64,000 nucleotides of DNA from Prosopocoilus inquinatus (taxonomy: Eukaryota; Arthropoda; Insecta; Coleoptera; Lucanidae). Shown here piece after piece: positions 24,293-36,726 of the stretch. Under the pieces are notes generated by a model. That model was not told the DNA's origin. It worked only from the letters and a program-made list of their open reading frames with translations, and did not search any database. Each line of letters starts with the position of its first letter. The first letter of the stretch is position 1. The stretch spans positions 38,612,101 through 38,676,100 of the forward strand of contig CM069872.1 of NCBI GenBank assembly GCA_036172665.1. The letters are read 5' to 3'. A program made the position numbers and the translations under genes.

Positions 24293-24553
24293 GATTTTAT
24301 AATAATTTTTTTTGTTAATTTTTTGTATTCTCCGTTTTACTAAGGAAATATAATTTCGGGCGTTTTAACATTAATCAATGCCATCCGTAAAAATAAGAGT
24401 TTAATTAGTGACGTATTTTGCGGTGGGATGGTATTTTGCGTGATAATTTGCGACATTAATTAATTTTTTTATGACTTTAATATTTATTCACGTGGACAGC
24501 TGACAATTACGTTTAAGAAAGAAACTTCATAAACTATTTATTGGCGCAATATA

Positions 24554-25118
24554 CAGGGTGCTGTGTTTTGAAACCCAACATAGGAAATCCCGTGTTAATT
24601 TAAAGGTACTCGAATATTGACTTCCCTAACTATTTTACAGCAAAATTCCATTTAGGTTTTTTAAAATACTTTTCAAGATGAATCTGTCTGAGTTTTAGAA
24701 TTTTTTATTCGTTTAGTTTCAAGATATTTAAAAAAATATTCTGCAGTTAAATTCAATTTTTTCCAAACTGTCAGCACAGCTTTAATCAATGATAGTAAAA
24801 CTGCAGATAATTAATAAATCTAGTTTTTTTTAAAAAAGATTCATGGAAAAACCTTTTCCAGTAATTTATTTTAACACTTACTGATCAAGGCCGTGCTGAT
24901 AGTTTAGTATAAATTCAATTCCGTCACTAATCTTTTTTTATAAATCTCGAAATTAAGTGAATGAAAAATTCACAAACTTCATAGATAGATTCATTTTGAA
25001 GAGTACTTTAAAAAATCTAAATGGAATTTTGCTGTAAAATAATTAGGGAAGCCAATATTCGAGCACCTTTAAATTATCATGAGATTTCCTATGTTGCGTT
25101 TCAAAATGCAGCACCCTG
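24554..25118. mobile_element. 565-bp foldback element, TA target
   Basis: Ends CAGGGTGCTG and CAGCACCCTG are each bordered by TA (24552-24553, 25119-25120). Inverted similarity extends inward for about 270 bp per arm, so nearly the whole element folds back. No coding content. The ends fit the Tc1/mariner-related MITE style. Confidence 0.8.
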
Positions 25119-25465
25119 TAAGTAGTTTGTATTTCAGAATAATTACGCCTTTACTTTAAATAAAATACTAATGCGTCACAGTTTAATTGATTAATTAAGT
25201 TAAATAATTTCGTTAAAGTGGGTAAGGGACACTTCACAAAATAATGTTTTTAGTTTGCGAAAGATATTATAGTATATCAGATGATTTCATAAAGATTTTC
25301 ACATGACAACTTTAATTGCTGACGTAGAGATAGAGTAAGAATAATATTTCGCTAAACTCTGTTTTTTATTTCGGAGCAGTATTTTGAAATTTTGGCGCTA
25401 ATATCCAGGCTCTGACCAATGATAAAGCTCGTTCTTAGTATCAAAAATTCAAAGTAGGTGTACGT

Positions 25466-26190
25466 ATTTATTAAAAAAAATAATAATAATCAGAATAGTA
25501 ATGTGTTTAGAGTTAAATTATGTCTTAATTGTGCATTTACAAAGGTCTAAAAATTAAGAAAAGAAATCTTAAGGTAGTATATCTTATCTAATTTTATCTG
25601 GAATTGATTCCTGAAAGGACTTCAATGTGTTTTATAATTAAATTCTTGGCTTGCGTCAACATAAATGAAAGAGGTGTTTCATTTTTCACAAAACAGAGTT
25701 TTTAAATTAATTAAAAATTAAATAAATAAAACATTAAATCGTTTCAAACCAAAATATACATATATTTTAATTAATTTAAATTATTTTTCCCCGGCTTTAC
25801 CATCCAAGAATTCCATGAAGTTTTATTTAGGTTTGTTTCAACAGTAGTTTCTGGACGGTTCGGAACCAAGGCAAATAATTGCCCAACAAAGTAATGACCA
25901 ATTTTATTAGCGCCATCAATTGTATACAAAACGATTTTACGTTAAAAGTAATATTGTGGGTTTGGGTTCAAACATTTTAATTTAGCAACTAGGATCGTAA
26001 TTGAATTAAAATTTACGTTTTTTTTTTGTAAATTAATTGCCGATGTTTTACACATATTGACATTCATTATTATTAATAATCCATCAAAGCAAAACGCAGA
26101 ATGTTATTTTATAAGACGATATTAATAATCCTCCAAAGCTACACGTAGAATGTTATTTTATAAGACGATCTCTCATAAAGCAACAAGTCT
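25466..26190. other. no gene seen
   Basis: AT-rich, no recognised feature. Confidence 0.35.
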
Positions 26191-26415
26191 TAGGCCGGTA
26201 TTCACAAACAAAACTTACACTATGTGTTCGTTTACAATTCGCTATAATCCATAAACCCTATGTATTTTCCACATTTTGGGAAAGTAATTCATAAAATGTT
26301 TTTAAATTCTCATTGGTTATGCGTCCAAAATGCGGAAAATACATCCAATTTATGAATTATGGAGAATTGTAAAGGAACGCATAGCGTAAGTTTAGTTTCA
26401 TTGGGGGGGGGGGGG
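26191..26415. mobile_element. palindromic MITE beginning GGCCGGTATTCACAAA, next to a G13 run
   Basis: Left arm blocks (AAACTTACACTATG, TTTACAATTCGC) pair with right arm blocks (GAATTGTAAAGGAACGCATA, GCGTAAGTTTAGTTT). The right end runs into a homopolymer of 13 G (26403-26415) where an inverted GGCC end would be expected, so the terminus has been altered there. Confidence 0.6.
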
Positions 26416-27399
26416 CTTCTAACAAGTTTAGAAGATCCCTTTCTATAAAGTTAGACAAGAAAAAAAAATAATAATGATGATAGCTTACTTCAGTTAGTTC
26501 TTGGTTTCTTTACTTCATGTGATTCAATTACATGTGGAAAGACTCTATTCTATTTCAGTTCCCGTTCTGAATCATTTCCAACTTTACATGCGCTTTTGCT
26601 AAATACTTCGTCCTATTAGCAAGAGAGCATGAGTAGTACCGATCGAAATGATTCAGAACAGACCTAAAAATAAAAAAAAAAAAATGCATAAAAACCACAA
26701 TAACCATACAATAAGCTAGAAATTTATCAAGAATTACTGATAAATAAGTTGACAAAGCTGGTTTTTATTTGGAAATAGTGTAACTATAATAAATTTTGGT
26801 ATTTTACGGCACTGCCAGCCGTCACGTGATGAAGGTGAAAAAAATTAATTACTAACATCCTAACACGCTAACGAATGTTTTAAAACTAGACCTAATTTAT
26901 GTTATTATGTTTAGAGAAAATTGGAGAGCAACATATTTAGTTAGTTTTTAGATTATTGATCTGTATTTTAAGTTTAATTTCTTTGTACCGTTAATTTTTG
27001 TTCACAAAAAATATAATCTCGTCGCTTTTGATGTTACATCTGTATCTGTCAAATAAACCTGCAAAACATCCTGTTGCTGTGTTGCAAATAGCCGAATAAA
27101 AAGATGATCTTGACTGTATGGCCAACACAAATGATAATTCTTGATCCCCTTGTACAATAACTTCGAAAAAATAAAAAAATGGATGTTTAGATTTTCTTTT
27201 AATATACAGTAAGTACATGTTTATCCCAGTTTAAGTTATAGTCAAAATTGAAACCCAGGATATTTTTATAGAATCTATCTCTGTCTTTGTATTGCTTGAC
27301 TTTGTATTCTTAAATTGTACTAGCAGGAACATTACGTCTAACGGTAAAGCTCAAATGTAAATAAAATTTGTTTTTTGTTTTCGTCATAGTCAAAGATAA
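26416..27399. other. no gene seen
   Basis: Short minus frames (26555-26755, 26991-27218) have no motif. The part near 27200-27400 may be 3' sequence of the minus-strand RT relic. Confidence 0.35.
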
Positions 27400-27840
27400 C
27401 AATTGATTTAAAGTTTAAAGCCAACGTTTCCTCGGTACCTACTTATGATGAGAGTATCGTCAGCGTATATCATTATTAATAATAATAATACCCTTTATTT
27501 TTTTCCGAATCTTCAAGGTCAGCAGTCAAAGATAACATTTAGTCAAGTATTAGGTAATTGTATTAATAAATCGATTATACAGATCGTGGAAATAAGGGGC
27601 CAGGAATAGTTCCTTGTGGGACACCAGTTTTCAGACTTAGCGAACCGCTTATATTGTTGTGTTATAGAGTGCATTTTTATTCTAATTTTACGTTTTGTTT
27701 TCCTTTGGGTAGGCAACTTTGACAAAGTAACAGTTTTTCTTCTATTCCGTAATTATATAATTTCATTACTAATAATGATTACCGACTAATTGCGTCAAAC
27801 GCTTTTGCGATATCCAAAAAAGCAACATTTTTTCCATAAA
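27400..27840 (-). pseudogene. non-LTR reverse transcriptase relic, minus strand
   Basis: On the minus strand the reading near 27785-27830 gives VAFLDIAKAFDAIS. Near 27600-27630 it gives GVPQGTIPGPL. Near 27450 it gives ADDTLIIS. These are the ordered RT blocks of a non-LTR element, in different frames and without long open reading. It is an old, broken copy. An AAT microsatellite lies at about 27475-27492. Confidence 0.75.
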
Positions 27841-28155
27841 TAATTGCAAAAGAATTGGTTATCTTAGGAGTGACTAAAGGGAAAAGATAATGCAAATACC
27901 AGGTGGATGTATAACCATAACCAAAGATAATGTCCAACGGTATGTGTTAAGGCATACGTGAGTTGCTTCAGAGAAATACCTAAACGTACAGAAGCACAGC
28001 AATTTGCATCGATAATGATTAATGATACACAAGTAAAAGCGTATGACTTGTGCAGTATACATATAAATCCATGCTTTGATAATGTTATTTGGAAAACGAA
28101 ACTTCAAAAACGTCTTTCATCATTAACTTTAGTATAGTTCTTGCTCGTGATAATT

Positions 28156-28283
28156 GTAGATAAGATATGAAAAAGAAAAAGACTTTAGATCGAGCTAAAA
28201 GTCAGTTTTGCGAAACGTCAAGTAAGGTAAATGAAAACTATATTTGTAGATCGATCTAAACTCTTTTTCTTTTTCAGATCCTG
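28156..28283. repeat. small inverted repeat (~40-bp arms)
   Basis: ATGAAAAAGAAAAAGACTTT with TAGATCG on the left pairs with CGATCTAAACTCTTTTTCTT on the right. The interior is about 45 bp. It may be a tiny MITE. Confidence 0.5.
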
Positions 28284-28740
28284 TCTTTATCATCTTTATC
28301 TGTTTGCAAACCAATGTCTTTCCTCTTAGGAAAACTTTCTGCTTTAGTTAAACAGAACCCAACTTCACCTTTTAGTACTCCTTTTACTCAAGGAATTTAC
28401 TTTAACTACCTGTTCAGTTATCTCGCCTTGCTAACACAGAAAATATTAGACAGGTCATATAAGGTACGTCACGCCTTCCACACACTTAAGGACAGCGTGA
28501 GTCATTTTGGTTTTATGTCACAAGAGAATAAAAGAGTGGATGATTAATAAAAAAATATATTTTCCTTTAAATTTCCTTCATGCATTTACCTTCCTACTCA
28601 AATAACATACGTCGCGTCTGCTCTTAAATTTGTTCTGTGTGTCTATATTTGTTCTACTGTTATTACACCACTGCTAAAAATGCGAAAATTTTTTAGGCAA
28701 ACTATTTTTAAAAGCCTGTCCTACACCACAACTAGTTCTA
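28284..28740. other. no gene seen
   Basis: One 77-codon plus frame (28314-28547) without a recognised motif. Confidence 0.3.
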
Positions 28741-28745
28741 CGTAA

Positions 28746-29040
28746 TTTTTTTTTAATGAGGAACTATGATGTAATGTGTACGATGATTGAGAAAGGTTTC
28801 GAAATGTGTTCGAGTCCCTAAACAAGGGCGATTGTAACTTCGAGTTCTAGTTTCACGCTATTTTTTTTTGAATGTGGAACTGTTTGTTGTCATACTTAAA
28901 TGGTTTTTCTGTAGAGATTTGTTCTAGCTTCACATTACCATTAATATTTTTTTTTAATGAGGAACTGACATAAGATGTTTCCGAATGGTTTTCGAATGTG
29001 TTCGATTCCCTAAACAGGGGCGATCGAAGCTTCTGATTTT
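28746..29040. repeat. three diverged tandem units, ~100-115 bp
   Basis: Each unit begins with a T run then TTAATGAGGAACT or TTGAATGTGGAACT (about 28746, 28861, 28948). The first and third hold GAATGTGTTCGA or GAAATGTGTTCGA followed by CCCTAAACA-GGGCGAT. Confidence 0.6.
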
Positions 29041-32000
29041 AAAATCTGTTGCATTGTGTAAACCGTGTCTTATCTTGATGTCAGGCAAATTTTTTCATCG
29101 TTTATTCAGTACGTGACGTAGCTCGCGAATTCTCGCAGTAAATTTCCGCAATAGTTTTATTTACCGTTCCTTTTGCGATACAGGACACGAACGCTTTCCG
29201 TTCAGCATCAAGGTTGACACATAAATCAGAATTACTTATAAACACAAATTAAGGAAAAAATGGGTAATGCGCATACGTGACTTACGAAAAATAAAGGAAA
29301 TTTCTGAAAATTGCAAGGATTCGATTACTCAATATTCTAAATTATACTAGAGGAAAGGTCGAAGTCGAAGTCACATGCCCCTCGATCTTTCTGTCTTCCT
29401 ATAAGTTTATCTACCAGATAATATCCTTGGAGACATTTGCATCGACAACGGTTTCCAATGAAATATGAATTTCTAGTAGGAAGGTGGATTTAAAATAAAA
29501 TGAAATCCTCTTTGAATAAATCAAGTATGTACATGTGTTTTGTTCAGAGAATGAATGACATCAATTATAAATCGTGTTGTATGTAAACAGTGTGTAAACG
29601 AGATACGGTGACACGTTTACATTTCATAGTTTAATTTGAATAAGTTATCGTGGTTCAAGTTCAGAGGCGCTCAAAGGAATTTAGCATCTCTTAGCTCATT
29701 CATTTTTTTAAACCTGAACACTTCGACTACAGCACAAAATATACAGGTGATTGTTTCAAAATGAGAACATAGACAATGTAATTAATATACAGATATAGGC
29801 ACGTAGAAGAGATGGAGGCGAAGGCGTAGCGTTTTCGTAAGTCTTCAATTGTATGCGAACTATTTGTTCCCATTGAATATCTATGATTTCAATTTAATTA
29901 AAAAATTAATGAGTTTCACGTATCTATCTAGGTGGTACGAATGAAATAACATTAGAATTTTTTTAATTGGCTTGTATTAAACGATTATGTATTTTAGTTT
30001 TCTTGCAGAACCTGTCTTCTTTAGAATTAATTATCATCTTCATTGAAAATATTATTTTTTTCTATACGTTGTTCACAAATTAAAGAACCATCATCTGTTG
30101 CATACGATGGTATAAAACATAAGTCCCCTATAAAACATTATCAAAATACTAAGTTGACAAGGTATTTGAAGTTTCATGTCAAAGTAATTTGTCAAATCAA
30201 TTTTACTGTTAGATTATTTACATTTCTATTCATTTTAACAAGCTATTTCAATTAATTACAGCTTGTCTCTTGTCTAAAATTGCTCACGAACGATAAGGTA
30301 AAAGTCAAGAATCTATCATAATTATTAAATTTAGAGGAATTTGTTGCAAGCGTATAACTTTACAGTTTATTTCAAACATTTGCCAATTTTATTACCAAAT
30401 TTTTAACTAGGACAGTGTTGCCGGTTGTACTTTTCACAAGGCAACACCTTTAGTGGTCTTTTAATTTGTGAACAAATTATAACATGTGATCAAAAAGTCC
30501 CGACTTTGGATATCTAAACGTCAGTCTTTGCTTAAAGTGTTTTGACAAGTATTGATGAAACTAATCTCATTCTGATTCTGATTAACAAAATGCTTATGAT
30601 AAAAAAAAAACATTCTAAGAGGGAGTGACGTGACTTTATGATCACATATTATTTATTGCGTACATGTATTTCGAAAGATATTGTAATTTTAATTTCCGAA
30701 ACTTAAATATTTCGTTTTGATTTTCATGGATGAAAAATAAAATGCGGGCCACGTGTTGTACTTTCTTTGTCTACTGAAATTTATTATATTTTAAATCCCA
30801 GTTCTACATAATTTTATTTCGTTCATCGAATCACAAATATTCCCTAAAAAAATCTATTTGTTGTGTACTTTAAATATTGTTATTTCGATTTTTAAAATTG
30901 TCGATTAATTTTCTAAAAAAGAAAATACAAGAAAAAATAAATTAAATATTTTCTTGTTATTTTTATGTTAAGTACCTAAGCAAAAGTGAATTCTTTCCTT
31001 GCCTGCTAAAATGTATCCAATTCCAACTTCGTGCACTAAATTCTTGACAATTTTCTTTTGTCCAGTGTATTAAAATACTCTGGAAAATTCTGGCCAACGT
31101 CAATGACGATAATCTTCACCAACAATAAGCAGTAAAGATTAATTAGTTATTCACGTGTAATTTACTATTAACAGGAATTATTCGTGCGCAACAAATTGTT
31201 TAACAATACCTATCACGTTGATATAATTGAATAATTGCTAACAATTTTCAACTAAAGCTACGTATTTGAATATAAAACATAAAACACAATTTTACGTTTC
31301 ATAATTAAAGGAATATAATTAGCAATATGCTGTTATCTTGATGGGTAATGGGTAATAATTATTAAATGGTTTCTTCTTAAAATAATTGAAAATTGTTTGG
31401 TTGGCTTTAAACATACCGGTTGTTGAATCGAGTAAAGATCATAGAAATTCAATGGGAAGTGCAAAAGAGATGGCATTAGGTTATGATGAGCCTATTTCGC
31501 CTTCTGTCTCCTATATTGCTCTATGTTTTCACTTTATAACAACGACCGCTATGTGCGATAGGAAGTCTCACTTACAATTAGAGATTTTTGAATAAGAGTT
31601 TTGCTGCTACTATCTTTCTGAAATTTGCTTTGCCTTTTTAAAATTTGCTTGTACCTTTTTTTTTTATTTGGCGTCCAGAGTACTGTGAATGATTGTACAC
31701 ATTGTAAATGGACAGCGCGTTATTCACAGCCCACTGGCTCGAATACTCCTTATTTGGTATTTAATTTCAAAGTTGAGTAGAAGTAATGTGAATAAATCCC
31801 GGCCTTTTAACTTCCTGCTAAGGTAAGTGATAAAATGATTCCGCCTATCTCAAATCATGAATACTTCGTCTTTTAACTTAAAAGGAAGTTCAAAGACCGG
31901 AACTAGAGTTTGTTAAGGCTAAAGTGGGCAAGTTTTGAGGTAAATTTCTTCCGGTCAATAAATAAGCAATCCTTAAAAAACATTATTCATCACATCTTTA

Positions 32001-32970
32001 CTTTGTTTCCTATCGCTGGCTTTTCCAAAATCGTAATAATATAAATCCTCTTTTACCTTTTCCTTGTCCTACCTTTATAACCTTTTCAAACGACCCCCTT
32101 TTACGTTCTTACAGGGACGTATTCAGGTTTATTCGCTGTTTACCATCTGGTTCTTTTGATTTGACTATTTTGTTATCCGTTATTCTGTATATACATCGCA
32201 GAATTCATAATTTCTGTAACTTCATCTTTGTATATTTTACAGTTTAAACTCTTGTAAACTGAAGGATCGAATGACGTAATTTCCAGTTTGTAGCGGAGAT
32301 AACATAAAGGCGTAATTAATAACAAATAGGTGCATTTTGTAACTTTTATTTACTAGAAAGAAGTCTTGCGTTTTCTTAAGAAAAAGAAGAAATGTCTTCG
32401 CTTAATAATCATTTTCTGAGATGAAACTCCCATCAATTGGAATCTGTGAATAGTTCTCCTTTTTCTACACGCATAATTTAGTTGGAGGAATTCAAATAAA
32501 TAGAGAGAGATATAAAATAAATAAGTCCTACCATTCTTCGATAATTCCTCTTTTGTAACCTTAATGGCCTTAACATTCTTTCAGAGCTTTAAAATTCTTA
32601 TTTACTGCCCAGATACATCTGTTTCTTTTCATCATTCTATTTCTTTTTCTTATTCATCCTTATGCTCGTTTAATGTGGTTCAATATGTAAAGCTCTTCAA
32701 ATTTGCATGTCACTACTTCCAATTAATTCACTGCCTTTAGTCTGCACCACCCATTGCCGTGTATTTTTTCTTTCACATTTTTTCCTTTCGTTTTGCCTAT
32801 TATCACTTATCGTAACTTTTATTAATTCCTTCTTTTTTCGTGTTATAAGAATAACCTCATTTTTCTAATGTTGCTACTCCTCCTCCTTCTCTGTTTATTT
32901 TACTATGCCTGACAGCAATGCTATTCTTTTCAGCAATGATGAATTTCTTAGACAGAAGTAAATTTATTTG
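29041..32970. other. ~4 kb without recognised genes
   Basis: No coding frame with a motif is seen; frames at 30043-30255 and 31386-31595 look like chance. A weak inverted pair (CCGGCCTTTTAACTTCCT near 31800, AGGAAGTTCAAAGACCGG near 31890) suggests a small degraded MITE. The interval 32560-32930 is strongly pyrimidine-rich on the plus strand. Confidence 0.4.
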
Positions 32971-32977
32971 GTTCAGA

Positions 32978-33373
32978 TTGTATGATTGAAGCACATCCTA
33001 ATTTGTTAAACAGATTTTTCTAGCGACCGGTTTTGGTGTTTAAACCTTAACTGTTAGCTGTTAACGTCGAAAATATAATTTAAAATTATGTTGTAAACGT
33101 TGGAAAAGAAAAAGAATTAAAAGTATATTGTGAATGCAGTGGTTGGGAAAAACAATTTCTGTGAACTGCAGTGGTTTGGAGAAACAGTTTCTCCTAACCA
33201 TTGCAATTGACAATATATGTTTAATTCTTTTCCTTTCCCAACATTTACATGATTTTAAATTTTAAATTATATTTTCGATGTTAGCAGCCCGATTAAGGTT
33301 TAAATAGCGAATCCGGTTGCTAGAATAAAATCTACTTAACAAATTAGGATGTGCTTCAATCATACAATCAAAA
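32978..33373. mobile_element. ~400-bp foldback element
   Basis: Outer blocks ATTGAAGCACATCCTAATTT and AAATTAGGATGTGCTTCAAT are inverted copies. Inner blocks (GTTTAAACCTTAA / TTAAGGTTTAAATAG; GAAAAGAAAAAGAATTAA / TTAATTCTTTTCCTTTCC) continue almost to a centre near 33180. No coding content. Confidence 0.75.
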
Positions 33374-34430
33374 TTTCTATCTAATTATGGACCATAATCA
33401 ACAATCATTTGGTTCAGTTTAGATTTGTTTTGCTTCTTACAGCGGGAAAATCCTAGAACCATCAGGAGCATGTGCCTAACGAAAAAACTCCTCAAGTCTT
33501 TTTTGTTCTACGCCTCTAGGACGGTTCTAGAACTATCCGTGCGAGAACCAAAACAAGCCTTTTGTAAAATTGGCAAATTAAGTTTGATTTCTCATTTAGA
33601 AGGTTGACATTAGTGAAAAAAGTTTGCGCTTTTCGAGCAACGCACAAACAGAAAAGCATGAAAACAACAGTGGACTAAACGGACAATCCTGTTTCAGTTT
33701 ATCGACTGTTTCAACCTCTGATGTATAGCGTTTTCTTATATATTTCATTCAACATTTCCATTACTTCTTTATCAATTCCCTTCTCTTCTTTTGAAGCTGC
33801 TCCTGATGATCGAAACATAGGCGCATTTCTTTGTTTCTGTTTATGGCTTTTCCTATATGTTATTTGCCAAAAGTAGAACATCGTCGATATTTCTGCCTCT
33901 TTTGAAACCGTATTATATTTCTTCAATCGTCTTATTTATTTTCTTTCTTGTGTACTAATATAATTGCTGGTCTTCTCATCAATGTTTACGCCCCTATCGT
34001 TTCAGTAATTTTTTTCTTTTTTCTTAAATACCCACAGATTTCCATCTTCCATCCCTTTGATATTTTCCTTTTCTTAATCATCTCATTTCCTACTCTTCTT
34101 AATGTTACCTTCTCTATTTTATCCATACATTTAATCATCGACGCATTTTCCTAGGCCTTATCTTTGCTATTATCAGATCTATTTTTTCTTTTGCGATTGT
34201 TAAGACCTCCTGATCGTATGTCGCTTTTGTTGTTTTACAACATAGTTACTTACAATGATTTTTTATGCTGAAAAAAAATTCTCAAGCATTGTGTTGGTGT
34301 TTTGGTAATTTTCTCATGAAGGAACGGGCGTTTAGCGGAAATAGCGTTTATTTCAGAAGAACTGTTTCTATGAAAACAAAGAATACAGGTTTGAAGTAAA
34401 ATTTTCCCCTTTGGTAAGGATGCAGGTGTC
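33374..34430. other. no gene seen; pyrimidine-rich part
   Basis: The interval 33945-34200 is pyrimidine-rich on the plus strand and yields a hydrophobic 68-codon frame that is most likely compositional. Nothing else is recognised. Confidence 0.35.
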
Positions 34431-34439
34431 ATAATTCAA

Positions 34440-34860
34440 AATACAGCAATCATCTTTGTTCTTCCAACTGGGTAAGTTATTCATGAAAATGATGAACAAC
34501 AAGGGACCTAGAACACTTCCTTGCAGAATTTCAGTTATAGAAGATTATCGTTTTTAAAAACGAATTTTTGATATCTATTACAGAGCTAAGATTATAACCA
34601 ATCGTACCCTTTACCTCAGATACCGTAGTGCTGTAATTTGCATAGCAGAACCTTGTGGTTAAGAGTATCGAACGCCTTAGCAAGATCTAAGAAAATTCCA
34701 CAGGCAAGTTGATGGTCTTCTCGATACTTCAAAATTGTAGTTGTAATTTAAAACATAGCAATTTCCACACATTGTGCTTTAAGAAAACAGTGTTGATTGG
34801 GGCTCCAAAGACCACAAGCTGCGAAAAAGTCGTTTATTATTTGGTATATGACTAGCTCAA
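34440..34860 (-). pseudogene. non-LTR reverse transcriptase relic, minus strand
   Basis: On the minus strand, sequence near 34465-34530 reads GSVLGPLLFIIFMNNLP, the conserved RT block before the YADD motif. Text further along (around 34655-34700) fits an ILLDLAKAFDTL-like block. Frames are broken and no start or endonuclease is present. It is a separate lineage or copy from the relic at 27.4 kb. Confidence 0.75.
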
Positions 34861-34865
34861 TAATT

Positions 34866-36360
34866 CTAGATAGGTGAATCGATTGGTGAAACTGGAGGTT
34901 TCTATCTTCAACTGTTTTCGAGAAAATAGGGATGTCAAATCAGATTAGGTTAGAATTAATTAGTGCAACACTCAGAACTACATAGAATTAAAATCCAATA
35001 AAAATATATAGGATGTTTGCCTACTCACACGCCATACTTCAGGGCGTTATGAAATTTTCATCTTGACGCTTACTTTCTATATTGGCGAATGTAACCCAAA
35101 TGATTTGGAACTGCTGATTGCACGCGAATATAACTAGAAAGTATCAAAACGCAGCAAAAAGGAGAAGCAAATCAATTAAATTGGGGAATAGAAAAGGACG
35201 AGGTCCGCGAGGATCCATTTTTTAGCGAATTTCGAGGACAAACATTTTCTTGGTAATTTCTCATGAAAGGTCGTAGAAATGTCAACTCGATAGAAGTTTT
35301 TCCAGGCGATTCTTATTACTTAATTACTTAAGTATGATTGTATACATGAAGTGAATACTCGTTTTAAAAATAACTTTATCCTACCCAAACACACTAAAGC
35401 ACTATTTGCTAGATCTTTTTCATATCTTGGTCCAATTACGTGGAACAGTATACCAGAATCGTTAAAATCATGTTCTTTACTCTCGTTTAAAAAGAAATAT
35501 ACCTCTGTTTTAAATGATACCAATTTTGTTTAAAATTTCTGTATAATCAAATGTAATTATGATTATGATATTATATTTGTAATATTTCAGTCATAACTCC
35601 CTCATTTGTTGCCAATGCTCTTGAAGACCTGAAATCTGAGATTATAACAACTTTTATATTTTGAATTTATAACACTGGTTATCATTATTATTATTATTTT
35701 CTTTTTATGTGACACCTCTGTTAATTTGATATATAATGCCAGTTAGATTGGTTATTTATTAGTTCTAATTATCTCTAATTAGGCGTAATATGCATTTTTT
35801 TTTTTTTTTATTTTGTATGTATTTAATGAAAAATTCGGCGTCAATGTGTATGAAATACCTATTAATATTTATTGTTGATTTTTTTTTGTAACTGATGGTT
35901 AAGTGAATAGCTTATGCTAAACTTCGCCGAATAAAGTCCGTTTATTATTATTATTATTATTATTCGAACGGTAATAACCGGAAGCTTCTATTTCGAACAG
36001 TTTTTTTTCGATAAATCAGAGGTATTCCAACCGAATGTTTAACAATCATAAAAAATAATATTTTCATTTTGACCGCTTACTTTCTGTATTAGCGAATGTA
36101 ACCCAAACGTTTTCGAACTGCTGGTTGGAGGCGATAAGAGAAATAAATAGAATAGAATAGAAAAGGACGTGCTCTGCGAGGGTGTATTTTTTGGCGATAT
36201 TCGAAGGCAAACATTTTTTTCATAACTTTCCATGAAGGACATGAAGAAATGTCAACTCAATGATGAATCGAACGGTGAAAACCGGAAGTTTCTATCTCGA
36301 ATCGTTTTCAAGAAAATAGGAGCATTCAATTCGGATGTTTGACAATCATAAAAGAAATTA
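34866..36360. repeat. diverged repeat units interrupted by a non-LTR 3' end
   Basis: Units containing GCGAATGTAACCCAAA and AGAAATGTCAACTC recur at about 35050-35310 and 36055-36260. Units with TTTCTATCT and TTTTCGAGAAAATAGG or TTTTCAAGAAAATAGG recur at about 34890-34935 and 36280-36320. Sequence flanking the retroelement at 35320-35964 joins into one unit, so the retroelement inserted into a pre-existing repeat. Confidence 0.6.
35320..35964 (+). pseudogene. non-LTR retroelement 3' end with (TTA)n tail
   Basis: A short frame reads the C-terminal tail typical of Jockey/CR1-like reverse transcriptases (SFSYLGPITWNSIPESLKSC, 35410-35470) and stops at 35533. About 400 bp of AT-rich 3' UTR follows, with AATAAA at 35931, ending in a TTATTATTA tail (35941-35964). 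It is a severely 5'-truncated insertion, the usual product of incomplete target-primed reverse transcription. Confidence 0.82.
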
Positions 36361-36726
36361 TAATAATTATTTATTTAAGCTCAAAATCTGAAAATTGAAG
36401 ATTCAAGTTTTGTTTTGCCTTAAGCCTTCATTATCAATAGATTCATCTTACTGTTTTACCATCAGTATTTACCTTTTTATGTTTTCTATCCTCTCTAAGT
36501 GACTTTTAATGTCCTCCAAATGATGTTTGAATTGCAAAATCACCTAGAATAAATTACGGTACGAGCTAAATAAAAATAACTACAAATTGATTCGGCTTAA
36601 ATTAAGACTACTCGTAGTCGTCAGTAGCACTTGAGTTGCTTTGGTTTTCACGCAGATGTGACATGTAACGTTCCATCTTTCAGGGAAAATGTTTGCAAGT
36701 TGTAATTTGACTTTTTTTTGTTACAG
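36361..36726. other. upstream of the peroxidase: intron or promoter
   Basis: AT-rich sequence ending in a splice acceptor (TTTTTTTTGTTACAG, AG at 36725-36726). It is therefore probably the 3' part of a first intron. The matching upstream non-coding exon and promoter were not located. Confidence 0.45.

Noticed and set aside
26403..26415. G13 run as a quadruplex regulatory element
   Set aside because: A single homopolymer at the broken end of a MITE; more likely slippage or sequencing/assembly artefact.
33948..34154. Hydrophobic 68-codon ORF that could be a membrane peptide
   Set aside because: Produced by a pyrimidine-rich tract (TTT/TTC/CTT codons); composition explains it.
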